Positions 1-8,187 of a stretch of DNA of 34,968 nt are shown one piece after another; within the stretch, counting starts at the first letter, position 1, and every line of letters begins with the position of its first letter. The DNA is from Pleomorphomonas sp. GTDB lineage: Bacteria > Pseudomonadota > Alphaproteobacteria > Rhizobiales > Pleomorphomonadaceae. Under the pieces are notes generated by a model. That model ran no database searches. It saw only the letters and a program-made list of their open reading frames with translations, and was not told the DNA's origin. Made by a program: the position numbers and the translations under genes. The stretch spans positions 1 to 34,968 of the forward strand of contig JARKNW010000125.1 in NCBI GenBank assembly GCA_029976075.1, read 5' to 3'.

Positions 1-223
1 GTAAAGGAAAACCAGAAACTCACCCGACAACATCAACAAAACGATCCGCAGCATAAAAGGAAATCCTGCGCTTTCCCGACATGCTTCATGAAAATACGTT
101 GCGTTAGTGAAAAATACCGAGCGAACTACCGATCATTAACCGAGAGGGCACCACCGGAGAATGATCCCAGCCCGGCGCACGACACTCTCGCCCCCGGCGC
201 TCTGTTGCTTTATTGTTCTCGTC
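1..223. other. Upstream region of the helicase gene
   Basis: No gene is recognised here. The first 130 bases are less GC-rich than the rest of the window, as expected for a promoter region, but I cannot name convincing -35 and -10 boxes. An in-frame ATG at 161 would add 21 residues to the helicase. It has GGAGA directly against the ATG and GAGAGGG 12 bases upstream, so the first 60 bases of the reading frame could be translated. The added residues do not resemble the family N-terminus. Confidence 0.4.
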
Positions 224-2647
224 ATGACTGCTTCCCAGAATCACGACGACACCGATTTCGACGCCTCCCCTTCGCTGGGCATCGCCGCCCGCGCCATGGC
301 CGCCGCCCGGTCTTCCGGCGGCGCAGTCGGCTATTTGCAGGGCATGAACCCCGAGCAGCGTGAGGCGGTCGAGACGCTGGATGGCCCGGTGCTGGTGCTG
401 GCCGGTGCCGGTACCGGCAAGACGCGCGTCTTGACCACCCGGATCGCCCACATCCTGGCAACGCACCGCGCCTTTCCCTCCCAGATCCTCGCCGTCACCT
501 TCACCAACAAGGCGGCGCGCGAGATGAAGGAGCGCGTCGGCCAACTGGTCGGCGGCGTCGTCGAGGGCATGCCCTGGCTCGGCACCTTCCACTCGATCGG
601 CGTGCGCATGCTCCGCAAGCATGCCGAACTGGTCGGCCTCAAGAGCAACTTCACCATCCTCGATACCGACGACCAGCTCCGCCTCATCAAGCAGCTGATC
701 CAGGCCGATGGCATCGACGAAAAACGCTGGCCGGCCCGCCAGTTCGCCTCGGCGCTCGATGGCTGGAAGAACAAGGGATTAAGGCCCGCCGATATCCCGG
801 AGGGCGAGGCGCGCGCCTATGTCAACGGCCGGGGCCGGGAACTCTATGCCGCCTATCAGGCGCGGCTCAAGGTGCTCAACGCCGTCGACTTCGGCGACCT
901 GCTGCTCGAGGCGGTGACGCTGCTGCGCCAGAACCCCGATGTGCTCGCCGACTATCACAAGCGGTTCCGTTTCATTCTGGTCGACGAGTACCAGGACACC
1001 AACGTCGTCCAGTATCTCTGGCTGCGCCTTCTCGCCCAGGGCTCGCACAACATCTGCTGCGTCGGCGACGACGACCAGTCGATCTACGGCTGGCGCGGCG
1101 CCGAGGTGGACAACATCCTGCGCTACGAGCGCGATTTTCCCGGCGCCAAGGTGATCCGGCTGGAGCGCAACTATCGCTCCACCGCCCATATCCTCGGCGC
1201 CGCCTCGCACCTCATCGCCCATAACGAGGCGCGGCTCGGCAAGACGCTGTTCACCGACCTGCCGCAGGCCGACGACGAGGACAAGGTGTTCGTCGCCTCC
1301 GCCTGGGATTCGGAGGAAGAGGCCCGTTCGATCGGCGACGAGATCGAGCGCTACCAGCGGGCCGGCACACCGCTCAACGACATCGCCATCCTGGTGCGCG
1401 CCTCCTTCCAGATGCGCGAGTTTGAAGACCGCTTCGTCACCTCCGGCATACCCTATCGCGTCATCGGCGGCCCGCGCTTCTACGAGCGCGCCGAGATCCG
1501 TGACGCGCTCGCCTATTTCCGCGTCGTGATGCAGCCGGCCGACGACCTCGCCTTCGAACGCATCGTCAACACGCCGCGTCGCGGCATCGGCGACACCTCC
1601 GTCCGCACGCTGCACGACTATGGCCGAGCCGAGACGGTGCCGCTGACCGAGGCGACGCGGCAGCTTGTCGCCACGGAGGAGTTCAAGGGCAAGACGCGCA
1701 CGGCGTTACGCGACTTCCTCGACAGCATCGAGCGCTGGCGCGACCTCGTGCCGACCATGAAACACACCGAGCTGGCCGAGCTGATCCTCGACGAGAGCGG
1801 CTATACCGCCATGTGGCAGAACGACCGTTCCGCCGAGGCGCCGGGTCGCCTCGAAAACCTCAAGGAACTCATCCGCTCCATGGACGAGTTCGAGAGCATG
1901 GAAGGCTTCCTCGAACACATCTCGCTGGTGATGGATCGCGACAGCGGCGAGGAACTCGACGCCGTCTCGATCATGACGCTGCACTCGGCCAAGGGCCTGG
2001 AGTTCGACACCGTCTTCCTGCCCGGCTGGGAAGAGGGCCTGTTCCCCCACCAGCGCGCCCTCGACGAAGGCGGCAGAGCCGGCCTCGAGGAAGAACGTCG
2101 CCTCGCCTATGTCGGCCTGACGCGCGCCAAGAAGCACTGCCTGATCTGGTTCACCTCCAACCGCCGCATCCATGGCTCCTGGCAGTCGTCGATCCCCTCG
2201 CGCTTCCTCGACGAGCTGCCGGCCGCCCATGTCGAGATCAAGGAAACCGGCAGCGCCTACGGCGGCTACGGCTCGTCCTACGGCCGGCAGAATCCCTACG
2301 GCGCCTCGCGCTTCGACAGCGTCGAGCGCTTCCAGTCGAACTACGAGACGCCCGGCTGGCAGCGCGCCCAGAAAGCCCAGAAGGCCGCCGGCAACAGTCG
2401 CGGTGGCTTTGCCTCGCCGGCCCAGCAATCCTACGGCCGAAGCCAGCCCAAGCTGATCGAAGGCGAACTGATCGCCAAGTCCGTGGTGGACGGCGCGCCG
2501 AAGTTTGCCGTCGGCGACCGGGTGTTCCACGTCAAGTTCGGCCCCGGTTCGGTCTCGGCCGTCGAGGGCAACAAGGTCACCGTCGATTTCGACAAGGCCG
2601 GCCAGAAGCGCGTGGTGGACAGCTTCCTCGAACGCAGCAGCAAATAG
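224..2647 (+). CDS. uvrD: UvrD/PcrA-type ATP-dependent 3'-5' DNA helicase
   Basis: Superfamily 1A helicase of 807 residues that unwinds DNA in nucleotide excision and mismatch repair and clears stalled complexes. All SF1A motifs are visible: Walker A GAGTGKT at about 61-67, Walker B VDEYQD at about 253-258, then GDDDQSIYGWRG, ERNYRS, TLHSAKGLEFD and the arginine-finger motif AYVGLTRAKK. The C-terminus carries a Gly/Tyr/Ser-rich linker and then a GDRVFHVKFGPG module, the Tudor-like RNA-polymerase-binding domain usual in UvrD/PcrA. I chose the ATG at 224 because the protein then begins with MTASQNHDD and reaches the conserved MNPEQREAV segment at the usual distance. The ATG at 161 is the alternative. 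The gene stands alone, with about 200 bases to the next gene. Family assignment is firm; UvrD versus PcrA naming is a convention. Confidence 0.95.
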   Translation: MTASQNHDDTDFDASPSLGIAARAMAAARSSGGAVGYLQGMNPEQREAVETLDGPVLVLAGAGTGKTRVLTTRIAHILATHRAFPSQILAVTFTNKAAREMKERVGQLVGGVVEGMPWLGTFHSIGVRMLRKHAELVGLKSNFTILDTDDQLRLIKQLIQADGIDEKRWPARQFASALDGWKNKGLRPADIPEGEARAYVNGRGRELYAAYQARLKVLNAVDFGDLLLEAVTLLRQNPDVLADYHKRFRFILVDEYQDTNVVQYLWLRLLAQGSHNICCVGDDDQSIYGWRGAEVDNILRYERDFPGAKVIRLERNYRSTAHILGAASHLIAHNEARLGKTLFTDLPQADDEDKVFVASAWDSEEEARSIGDEIERYQRAGTPLNDIAILVRASFQMREFEDRFVTSGIPYRVIGGPRFYERAEIRDALAYFRVVMQPADDLAFERIVNTPRRGIGDTSVRTLHDYGRAETVPLTEATRQLVATEEFKGKTRTALRDFLDSIERWRDLVPTMKHTELAELILDESGYTAMWQNDRSAEAPGRLENLKELIRSMDEFESMEGFLEHISLVMDRDSGEELDAVSIMTLHSAKGLEFDTVFLPGWEEGLFPHQRALDEGGRAGLEEERRLAYVGLTRAKKHCLIWFTSNRRIHGSWQSSIPSRFLDELPAAHVEIKETGSAYGGYGSSYGRQNPYGASRFDSVERFQSNYETPGWQRAQKAQKAAGNSRGGFASPAQQSYGRSQPKLIEGELIAKSVVDGAPKFAVGDRVFHVKFGPGSVSAVEGNKVTVDFDKAGQKRVVDSFLERSSK

Positions 2648-2848
2648 AGGACCCGCGCAATCGGCTTCCTTATGGAGATCAGGCAAACAAGTTCGGTGGA
2701 GCGCAAAGGCGACCTGTTGGCACCGACATAAAACGTTCAGACTTTCAATACATTAGGTGGGGGCGCAATAATTCACGCGTCCTTGCCCCGAGCCATTTCG
2801 CGGACAAAAACGCAGCCGACAACGTCAACCTACATTCGGGAGAGCAGA

Positions 2849-3430
2849 ATGCTCGGGATCAATCCGCTTCGTCTGGCCGTTCTGGCAGCCATCAGCCTGC
2901 CGGGCCTCGTGCATGCCGCAGACACCACTCCGGCGGCAGATCAGGTCGCCTTGATGGAGCAGGCGAAATCCCAGCGCATCGTCGGCATCGCCAAGAAGAC
3001 CCTTCCCGTCGATGCACGCCCCGCCGTGGTGGGTGAGATCATTGTCACGAGGATTCTCGGCGAAGGTGTGGAGACCAAGTCGAAGCCTGCGGAAGAAGGC
3101 GATTGGGTTGTCCGCAACCGTTGTCCCGAAACCGGTAACGAGCAATACCTCGTCAAGGCAGCGAAGTTCCCGAAGCGCTACGGCGATCCCCAATCCAAGC
3201 CGGACGCTGAGGGCTTTTCAGCCTTCCGCCCCATCGGGCAGGACATGAACTACTTCATCGTGTCCAGGCAACAGGGCGATTTTCATTTCAAGGCCCCCTG
3301 GGGTGAGGACATGGTCGCCAAGGTTGGCGATGCCATCGTCCAGACGCCCTCGGATACCAGCGATACCTATCGGGTCGCCGCGGCCTCCTTCAAATGCACC
3401 TATGAGATCGCAAAGCCCGCCCAGGAATGA
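2849..3430 (+). CDS. Secreted protein of unknown function
   Basis: A 193-residue protein that I do not recognise. It starts with a clear Sec signal peptide (MLGINPLRLAVLAAISLPGLVHA, 23 residues, with an AxA-like site before ADTT), so it should be periplasmic or secreted. The ATG at 2849 was chosen because GGGAGAG lies just upstream and because the signal peptide begins there; an upstream in-frame start at 2783 would bury it. The mature part has no transmembrane segment. It has two cysteines, one in RNRCPETG and one near the end in SFKCTYE, which could form a disulfide. It contains many aromatic and charged residues (FHFKAPWGED) and looks like a compact beta-rich domain. It sits between the helicase and the 5'-nucleotidase with wide gaps on both sides, so it is probably transcribed alone. 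No function can be assigned. Confidence 0.7.
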   Translation: MLGINPLRLAVLAAISLPGLVHAADTTPAADQVALMEQAKSQRIVGIAKKTLPVDARPAVVGEIIVTRILGEGVETKSKPAEEGDWVVRNRCPETGNEQYLVKAAKFPKRYGDPQSKPDAEGFSAFRPIGQDMNYFIVSRQQGDFHFKAPWGEDMVAKVGDAIVQTPSDTSDTYRVAAASFKCTYEIAKPAQE

Positions 3431-3765
3431 AGCGGGCCGCCTGGGTGACCTCTGACAAAATGCTCGGAGACGATTGGGCTCATTGAGGCCGGCAAACCTC
3501 GGCCTTCGCGAGACCAAGAGCCTATCAAGATCCACCTGACCGTCATAAAAGCCCATCCAAGTAGGGCTAGTTTGATATTTGAACGAGACTGGCATCACGG
3601 CTCAGAGCCTCATCCAGAGGTCTGCTCAGGACCTTGGCGGATATCTGAAGCAAACCACTAGCCGTGCAAAACTGCGCATTATTGCTTGAAGCCGAACGTA
3701 TGAACACGCCAAGATTGCTTAGGCGGCTCAGACCTTGGGCACCTTGTGAATGGGGAGACAGGAGC
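3431..3765. other. 335-base intergenic stretch before the 5'-nucleotidase
   Basis: I see no gene in this stretch. Short open frames exist on both strands but none has a ribosome binding site, recognisable product or sensible codon use. A weak inverted repeat (AGGCCG at 3486-3491 and CGGCCT at 3500-3505) could end transcription of the secreted-protein gene, though no T-run follows. The last 20 bases hold the strong ribosome binding site GGGGAGACAGGAG of the downstream gene. The promoter of that gene presumably lies here but no clear boxes stand out. Confidence 0.4.
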
Positions 3766-5400
3766 ATGACGAAAAGACTTGCCGTCGGCATTCTCGCGGC
3801 GGGGGCGCTGGCGCTTTCGGCCGGCACTGCGCTGGCCGACTTCCAGCTCACCATCCTGCATATCAACGACTTTCACTCGCGCATCGAGGCGATCAACAAG
3901 TACGACTCCACCTGTTCGGCCAAGGAGACCGAGGCGAACGAGTGCTTCGGCGGCATCGCCCGCGTCAAAAGCGCCATCGATGCCAAGCGCGCCGAGCTCA
4001 AGGGCGGCAACCTTCTGGTGCTCGACGCCGGCGACGAGTTCCAGGGATCGCTCTACTACAGCAAGTTCAAGAGCGGGCCGGTCGCCGAGTTCATGAACGG
4101 CATTGGCTTCGATGCCATGGCCATCGGCAACCACGAGTTCGACGATGGGCCGGCCGAGCTCGACAAGCTGATCGGCGCGGTGAAGTTCCCGATCATTTCC
4201 GGTAATACAGTCTCCGCCAAGGGCTCGCTGCTCGACGGCAAGTACAAGGGTTACGTCATCAAGGAGATCGGCGGCCAGAAGGTGGCCATCGTGTCCGTAC
4301 TGGCGAAGGACACCTCCGAGACGTCATCGCCCGGCAAGGACATCACCTTCGAGGACGAGATCACCTACCTCCAGAAGGCGGTGAAGGAGATCCAGGCCGA
4401 GGGCGTCAACAAGATCATCGCCCTCACCCATGTCGGCTACCTCAAGGATCAGGAGATCGCCGAGAAGGTCGACGGTATCGACGTCATCGTCGGTGGCCAC
4501 AGCCACACCTACCTGTCATCCACCGACAAGAAGTCGTCCGGTCCCTATCCGACGCTGGTCAAGAGCCCGTCGGGCGTCGAGGTACCGATCGTCACCGCCT
4601 ACGCCTACTCCAAGTACCTCGGCGATCTTACCGTCACCTTCGACGACAAGGGCGTCGTCACCGCCGCCAAGGGCGCACCGCAGTTGCTCGATGCCTCGGT
4701 CAAGCCGGACGAAGGCTATGCCGCCCGCGTCAAGGAGCTCGGCAAGCCGCTTGAAGAGCTGAAGGCCAAGGTGGTCGGTTCGGCCACCGCCACCATCGAC
4801 GGCGACCGCAAATCCTGCCGCGCCGTCGAATGCTCCATGGGCAATCTCATCGCCGACGCGTCGCTTGCCCGTGTCGCCGGCCAGGGCATCACCATCGCCA
4901 TTGCCAACGGTGGCGGTCTCCGGGCATCGATCGATGCCGGCGACGTCTCCATGGGCGAGGTACTGACGGTGCTGCCGTTCCAGAACACCATCGCCACCTT
5001 CCAGATCGACGGCGCCGGTATCAAGGAAGCGCTGGAGAACGGCGTCAGCCAGGTTGACGAAGGCGCGGGGCGCTTCCCGCAGGTCGCCGGCCTCAAGTAC
5101 ACCTTCGACCGCTCGAAGCCGGTCGGCAGCCGCATCACCAGTGTCGAGGTCAAGGAAGGCGACAAGTTCGTGCCGCTCGAAGCGGCCAAGACCTATGGCG
5201 TCGTCACCAACAACTACGTGCGCGGCGGCGGCGACGGCTTCAAGACCTTCGCCGACAAGGCGGTCAACGCCTATGACTACGGTCCGAACCTCGAGGACGT
5301 GGTGGCCGAATTCCTGACCACTCACAATCCCTACAAGCCCTACACCGACGGCCGCATCACCGATGCGACGCCGGCCGATTACGTCCCGCCGAAGAAATAA
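3766..5400 (+). CDS. Periplasmic 5'-nucleotidase / UshA-like metallophosphoesterase
   Basis: A 544-residue protein expected to release phosphate from nucleotides or nucleotide sugars in the periplasm. A signal peptide of about 24 residues (ending AGTALA before DFQLT) is followed by the N-terminal calcineurin-like metallophosphoesterase domain. Its metal and active-site motifs are all present: NDFHSR, DAGDEFQGS, GNHEFD, THVGYLKD and GGHSHTYL. The C-terminal 5'-nucleotidase domain follows, with GNLIADASL, NGGGLRASI, LPFQNTI and the substrate-stacking region NNYVRGGGDGF. Length and order match the UshA/NutA family. The ATG at 3766 has the strong ribosome binding site GGGGAGACAGGAG and starts the signal peptide directly; an upstream in-frame ATG at 3664 would add 34 non-family residues. 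The gene ends before a perfect palindromic terminator. The exact substrate (5'-nucleotides, UDP-sugars or cyclic nucleotides) cannot be read from the sequence. Confidence 0.9.
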   Translation: MTKRLAVGILAAGALALSAGTALADFQLTILHINDFHSRIEAINKYDSTCSAKETEANECFGGIARVKSAIDAKRAELKGGNLLVLDAGDEFQGSLYYSKFKSGPVAEFMNGIGFDAMAIGNHEFDDGPAELDKLIGAVKFPIISGNTVSAKGSLLDGKYKGYVIKEIGGQKVAIVSVLAKDTSETSSPGKDITFEDEITYLQKAVKEIQAEGVNKIIALTHVGYLKDQEIAEKVDGIDVIVGGHSHTYLSSTDKKSSGPYPTLVKSPSGVEVPIVTAYAYSKYLGDLTVTFDDKGVVTAAKGAPQLLDASVKPDEGYAARVKELGKPLEELKAKVVGSATATIDGDRKSCRAVECSMGNLIADASLARVAGQGITIAIANGGGLRASIDAGDVSMGEVLTVLPFQNTIATFQIDGAGIKEALENGVSQVDEGAGRFPQVAGLKYTFDRSKPVGSRITSVEVKEGDKFVPLEAAKTYGVVTNNYVRGGGDGFKTFADKAVNAYDYGPNLEDVVAEFLTTHNPYKPYTDGRITDATPADYVPPKK

Positions 5401-5428
5401 TACCGGCCGACGCCGGTTCAAAACGCAC

Positions 5429-5460
5429 GAAGCCGGGGCATGCATGCCCCGGCTTCATTT
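5429..5460. terminator. Bidirectional Rho-independent-type terminator
   Basis: A perfect 28-base palindrome occupies 5429-5456, with arms GAAGCCGGGGCATG and CATGCCCCGGCTTC. ATTT follows on the + strand. It lies between the stop codon of the 5'-nucleotidase (+) and that of dhaL (-), so it can end both convergent transcripts. The T-run is short. Confidence 0.75.
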
Positions 5461-5482
5461 GCCCTGACACCCGGAGGAAGTG

Positions 5483-6121
5483 TCAGCCCGCCTTCACGAA
5501 CTTGGCCATGGTGTCGACGATGAACACGGCGACCGTGGCACCGGCGTCCTGCAGGCCGCGCGACTTCTCCTGGAAAGCCGCCGCCTTGCCATGCTGGGCA
5601 ACCAGCAGCTTGGTGGCTTCGAGCGCCTTGGCGGCCACGTCGGACGCATCAGCGAGGGCCGCGTCGAGCGGTTTGCCGCCTGCCGCCGCCGCTTCGAGGC
5701 TGACCGCGACCGGGTCGAGCACGTCGAGCACCGTCTTGTCGCCGACCTTGGCCTTGCCGCGCTCCTGGACGCCATCGCGATAGGCGCGCCAGAAGGCGGC
5801 CATCTCGCCGGTTCCGATCGTCTCTGCCGCTTCGACGGCCTTGCCGCCCCGCATGAAACCGGTGGCGGTCAGCGTGCCCATGGTCGAGGGAGCCGCCTTG
5901 GCGATCGACAATCCGGCCTTGCTGAACAGTTTGCCGACCGAACCGTCCGTCGCCGCGGCGACGGTCGCGTGGGCGGCGGCGAACGACTTGCTCATGGTGA
6001 TGCCGAGATCGCTGTCGCCGACCTTGCCGTCCAGTGCGATCAGGAACTCGCGCTGATCGGAGAATGTCTTCTCCAGTGCCGCGAACAGACCGACCACGTC
6101 ATTGGCTGTCAGTGCCTGCAT
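5483..6121 (-). CDS. dhaL: DhaL-like ATP-binding subunit of a dihydroxyacetone-type kinase
   Basis: A 212-residue all-helical kinase subunit that holds Mg-ATP and passes phosphate to the ketose bound on the DhaK subunit. The three magnesium-binding aspartates are present in DGKVGDSDLG (D31, D36, D38), one residue offset from E. coli DhaL D30, D35 and D37. Two usual motifs differ: leucine replaces the histidine of the normal GDxDHG, and the nucleotide-loop GGASG is replaced by APSTMG at 77-82. The protein therefore belongs to a divergent branch, possibly with another sugar. The start at 6121 has GAGGTGG six bases upstream; an earlier ATG at 6145 would overlap dhaK by 14 bases. It is the last gene of the operon, 10 bases after the dhaK stop. 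No PTS phosphotransferase subunit (DhaM) is nearby, consistent with direct ATP use. Confidence 0.85.
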   Translation of the reverse strand: MQALTANDVVGLFAALEKTFSDQREFLIALDGKVGDSDLGITMSKSFAAAHATVAAATDGSVGKLFSKAGLSIAKAAPSTMGTLTATGFMRGGKAVEAAETIGTGEMAAFWRAYRDGVQERGKAKVGDKTVLDVLDPVAVSLEAAAAGGKPLDAALADASDVAAKALEATKLLVAQHGKAAAFQEKSRGLQDAGATVAVFIVDTMAKFVKAG

Positions 6122-6131
6122 GGTCGCCACC

Positions 6132-7133
6132 TCAACGACCAACATGAGTGAAGAACGGCGTGCGCGCCGGCGCAGCCATCAGGCGGTCGAGCTCGGCGTC
6201 CAGCTTGAGGACGGAGATCGAGGCGCCGGCCATTTCCATGGCGGTGGCGAACTCGCCGATCCACACATGCTTGACCTTGACGTTGCGGGCGGCAAACAGC
6301 TGCGAAACGCGGCGATAGAAGATGTAGAGCTCTTCGCGCGGCGTTCCGCCGAGACCGTTGACCAGCACGGCCACTTCGCCGCCCTTGCCGTAATCCTGCT
6401 CCTTGAAGATGCGCTCCATCATCTCATCGACGACCGCATCGGCCGGCTCCAGCTTGCGACGGCTGATGCCCGGCTCGCCATGGATGCCCATGCCGATCTC
6501 CATCTCGTCGTCACCGAGCGAGAAGGTCGCATGCCCGACTTCCGGCACGACGCAGCTCGACAGCGCAACGCCGATGGTGCGGGTGTTGAGGCGCGCCTTG
6601 TCGGCAAGCCGAGCGACTTCGTCGAGGTCGAGGCCTTCGGCCGCCGCCGCGCCGGCCGCCTTGTAGACGAAGAAGATGCCGGCGACGCCGCGACGCTTGT
6701 GTTCCTCGCCAACCACCGACGAGGCGGCGTCGTCGTTGCCGACCACCGACTTCACGCGGATGCCGTCAACGTCGGCCATCTCGGCGGCCATGTCGAAGTT
6801 GATGATGTCGCCGGTGTAGTTGCCGTAGATGTAGAGAACGCCGGCGCCCTGGTCGATGTACTTGGTCACCTCGTACATCTGGTCCGAGCTGGGCGACTGG
6901 AACACGCCGCCCACTGCGCAGCCGTCGAGCATGCCATCGCCGACGTAGCCGAGGAACAGCGGCAGGTGGCCGGAGCCGCCACCGGTGGCGATACCCACCT
7001 TGCCCTTCTTGGGATGCGCCGTGACATAGCAGCGCTTGTCGTCGTTGGTGTAGGTGACGTCAGGATGGGCGGCGTAGATGCCCTCGAGCATCTCGTCGAC
7101 GAAATCCTTGGGATCGTTGAGAAACTTCTTCAT
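6132..7133 (-). CDS. dhaK: DhaK-like ketose-binding subunit of a dihydroxyacetone-type kinase
   Basis: A 333-residue subunit that binds a short ketose covalently for phosphorylation. The catalytic residues of E. coli DhaK fall at identical numbers: GGGSGH with H56, GNYTGD with D109, and GIHGEPG with H218, the histidine that forms the hemiaminal with the carbonyl of the substrate. Length is close to the family norm (about 330-356). The start at 7133 has an AGGAAGG-type ribosome binding site upstream. It follows a sugar permease by 19 bases and precedes dhaL by 10, so import and phosphorylation are almost certainly co-expressed. Dihydroxyacetone is the textbook substrate, but members of this family also phosphorylate tetruloses such as erythrulose, and an ABC importer for dihydroxyacetone would be unusual. 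The true substrate is open. Confidence 0.92.
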   Translation of the reverse strand: MKKFLNDPKDFVDEMLEGIYAAHPDVTYTNDDKRCYVTAHPKKGKVGIATGGGSGHLPLFLGYVGDGMLDGCAVGGVFQSPSSDQMYEVTKYIDQGAGVLYIYGNYTGDIINFDMAAEMADVDGIRVKSVVGNDDAASSVVGEEHKRRGVAGIFFVYKAAGAAAAEGLDLDEVARLADKARLNTRTIGVALSSCVVPEVGHATFSLGDDEMEIGMGIHGEPGISRRKLEPADAVVDEMMERIFKEQDYGKGGEVAVLVNGLGGTPREELYIFYRRVSQLFAARNVKVKHVWIGEFATAMEMAGASISVLKLDAELDRLMAAPARTPFFTHVGR

Positions 7134-7152
7134 GGCCTTTCCTTCCTAAGGT

Positions 7153-8187
7153 CTAGTTCCGACGCTGGCGCACGACGAAGAAGGCCGCGGCGAGCAAAAT
7201 GAATGTTCCGACGACGAAGCGCTGCCAGGTGCTGGGAATGCCCACCATCACCAGGACGTTGTTGATGACGGTAACCAGGAGCACGCCGAGCAGCGTGCCG
7301 ATCACCGTGCCGGTGCCGCCGGTAATGCGGGCGCCGCCGAGCACCACGGCCGCGATGACGTTGATTTCCGTGCCGACCAGATCGAAGGGATTGGCGAGGC
7401 GGTTGCTGCTGACGTGAATGATGCCCGCAAGACCAGCCAGCGCCCCGGCAAAGCCGAACAGGAAGAGGTGGACGGTCCTGAGATTGTAGCCGAGCCGTTC
7501 CGCCACCTTGGCGCTGCCACCCATGGCGAAGATCGCCCGTCCCATCAGCGTGCGGTTGAGGATCCACCAGGTCAGTATGGCGGCGGCGGGCAGCACCAGC
7601 ACATAGAGCGGCAGCGTGACCACGGCGCCATTGGAGTTGGCAAACTGCACCATCGGCGCCCGGCCGAAGGCCAGCATCTGCTCTGGCAAGGCCATGATCC
7701 ACACCGTGCCGATGAAGGCCAGCAGGATGCCGCGGAACAGATACTGCGTACCGATGGTGACGATCATCGCCGGCACTCCGAAGGTATAGACCAGGAAGCC
7801 ATTGAACATGCCCATCACAATGCCGCCGCCCACCGCCATGGCCAGCACGAGCACCATCGGCAAGCCCGGCGCATAGCGCGTCGTCAGGAGCGTGATGGAA
7901 TACATCGTCAGCGCGGCGATGGCGGTGAACGACACGTCGATGCCGCCGGCGGCCAGGATGACGAACACGCCGAGGGCGAACAGGCCCGTCACGACGCTGG
8001 CGCGCCCGATGTCGATCAGCGACGACGGCTGCAGGAAATCCGGATTGAGGATGGCAACCACGACGCAGATCACCACCAGCAGCACCGCCGTCACCGTCTC
8101 GGGATGCTTGCGAACAAAGCCGGCGACGCTCACGTGATCGCCATCCCGTTCGGCCGCCCGTGCCTTTTCAAACGAGAACAGGGTCAT
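7153..8187 (-). CDS. Sugar ABC transporter permease, RbsC-like (operon-distal)
   Basis: A 344-residue polytopic inner-membrane protein of the ribose/xylose-type (CUT2) ABC permease family. After a hydrophilic N-terminus of about 30 residues come around eight to ten hydrophobic segments. Family motifs include GGIDVSFTAIAAL, GVPAMIVTIGTQYLFRG and, near the C-terminus, AAVVLGGARITGGTGTVIGTLLG, the cytoplasmic coupling loop and helix typical of RbsC. The start ATGA at 8187 overlaps the stop of the ATPase gene by four bases, which suggests translational coupling. Together with the other permease in the operon it should form a heterodimeric channel, as in RhaPQ or LsrCD, rather than an RbsC homodimer. 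Confidence 0.9.
   Translation of the reverse strand: MTLFSFEKARAAERDGDHVSVAGFVRKHPETVTAVLLVVICVVVAILNPDFLQPSSLIDIGRASVVTGLFALGVFVILAAGGIDVSFTAIAALTMYSITLLTTRYAPGLPMVLVLAMAVGGGIVMGMFNGFLVYTFGVPAMIVTIGTQYLFRGILLAFIGTVWIMALPEQMLAFGRAPMVQFANSNGAVVTLPLYVLVLPAAAILTWWILNRTLMGRAIFAMGGSAKVAERLGYNLRTVHLFLFGFAGALAGLAGIIHVSSNRLANPFDLVGTEINVIAAVVLGGARITGGTGTVIGTLLGVLLVTVINNVLVMVGIPSTWQRFVVGTFILLAAAFFVVRQRRN

Noticed and set aside
2648..2848. Possible terminator or small gene between the helicase and the secreted protein
   Set aside because: I see no stable hairpin with a T-run and no frame with a ribosome binding site other than the secreted-protein gene itself.
6102..7202. 366-residue open frame on the + strand
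   Set aside because: It is antisense to dhaK, which carries all catalytic residues. No ribosome binding site or family signal supports the + frame.
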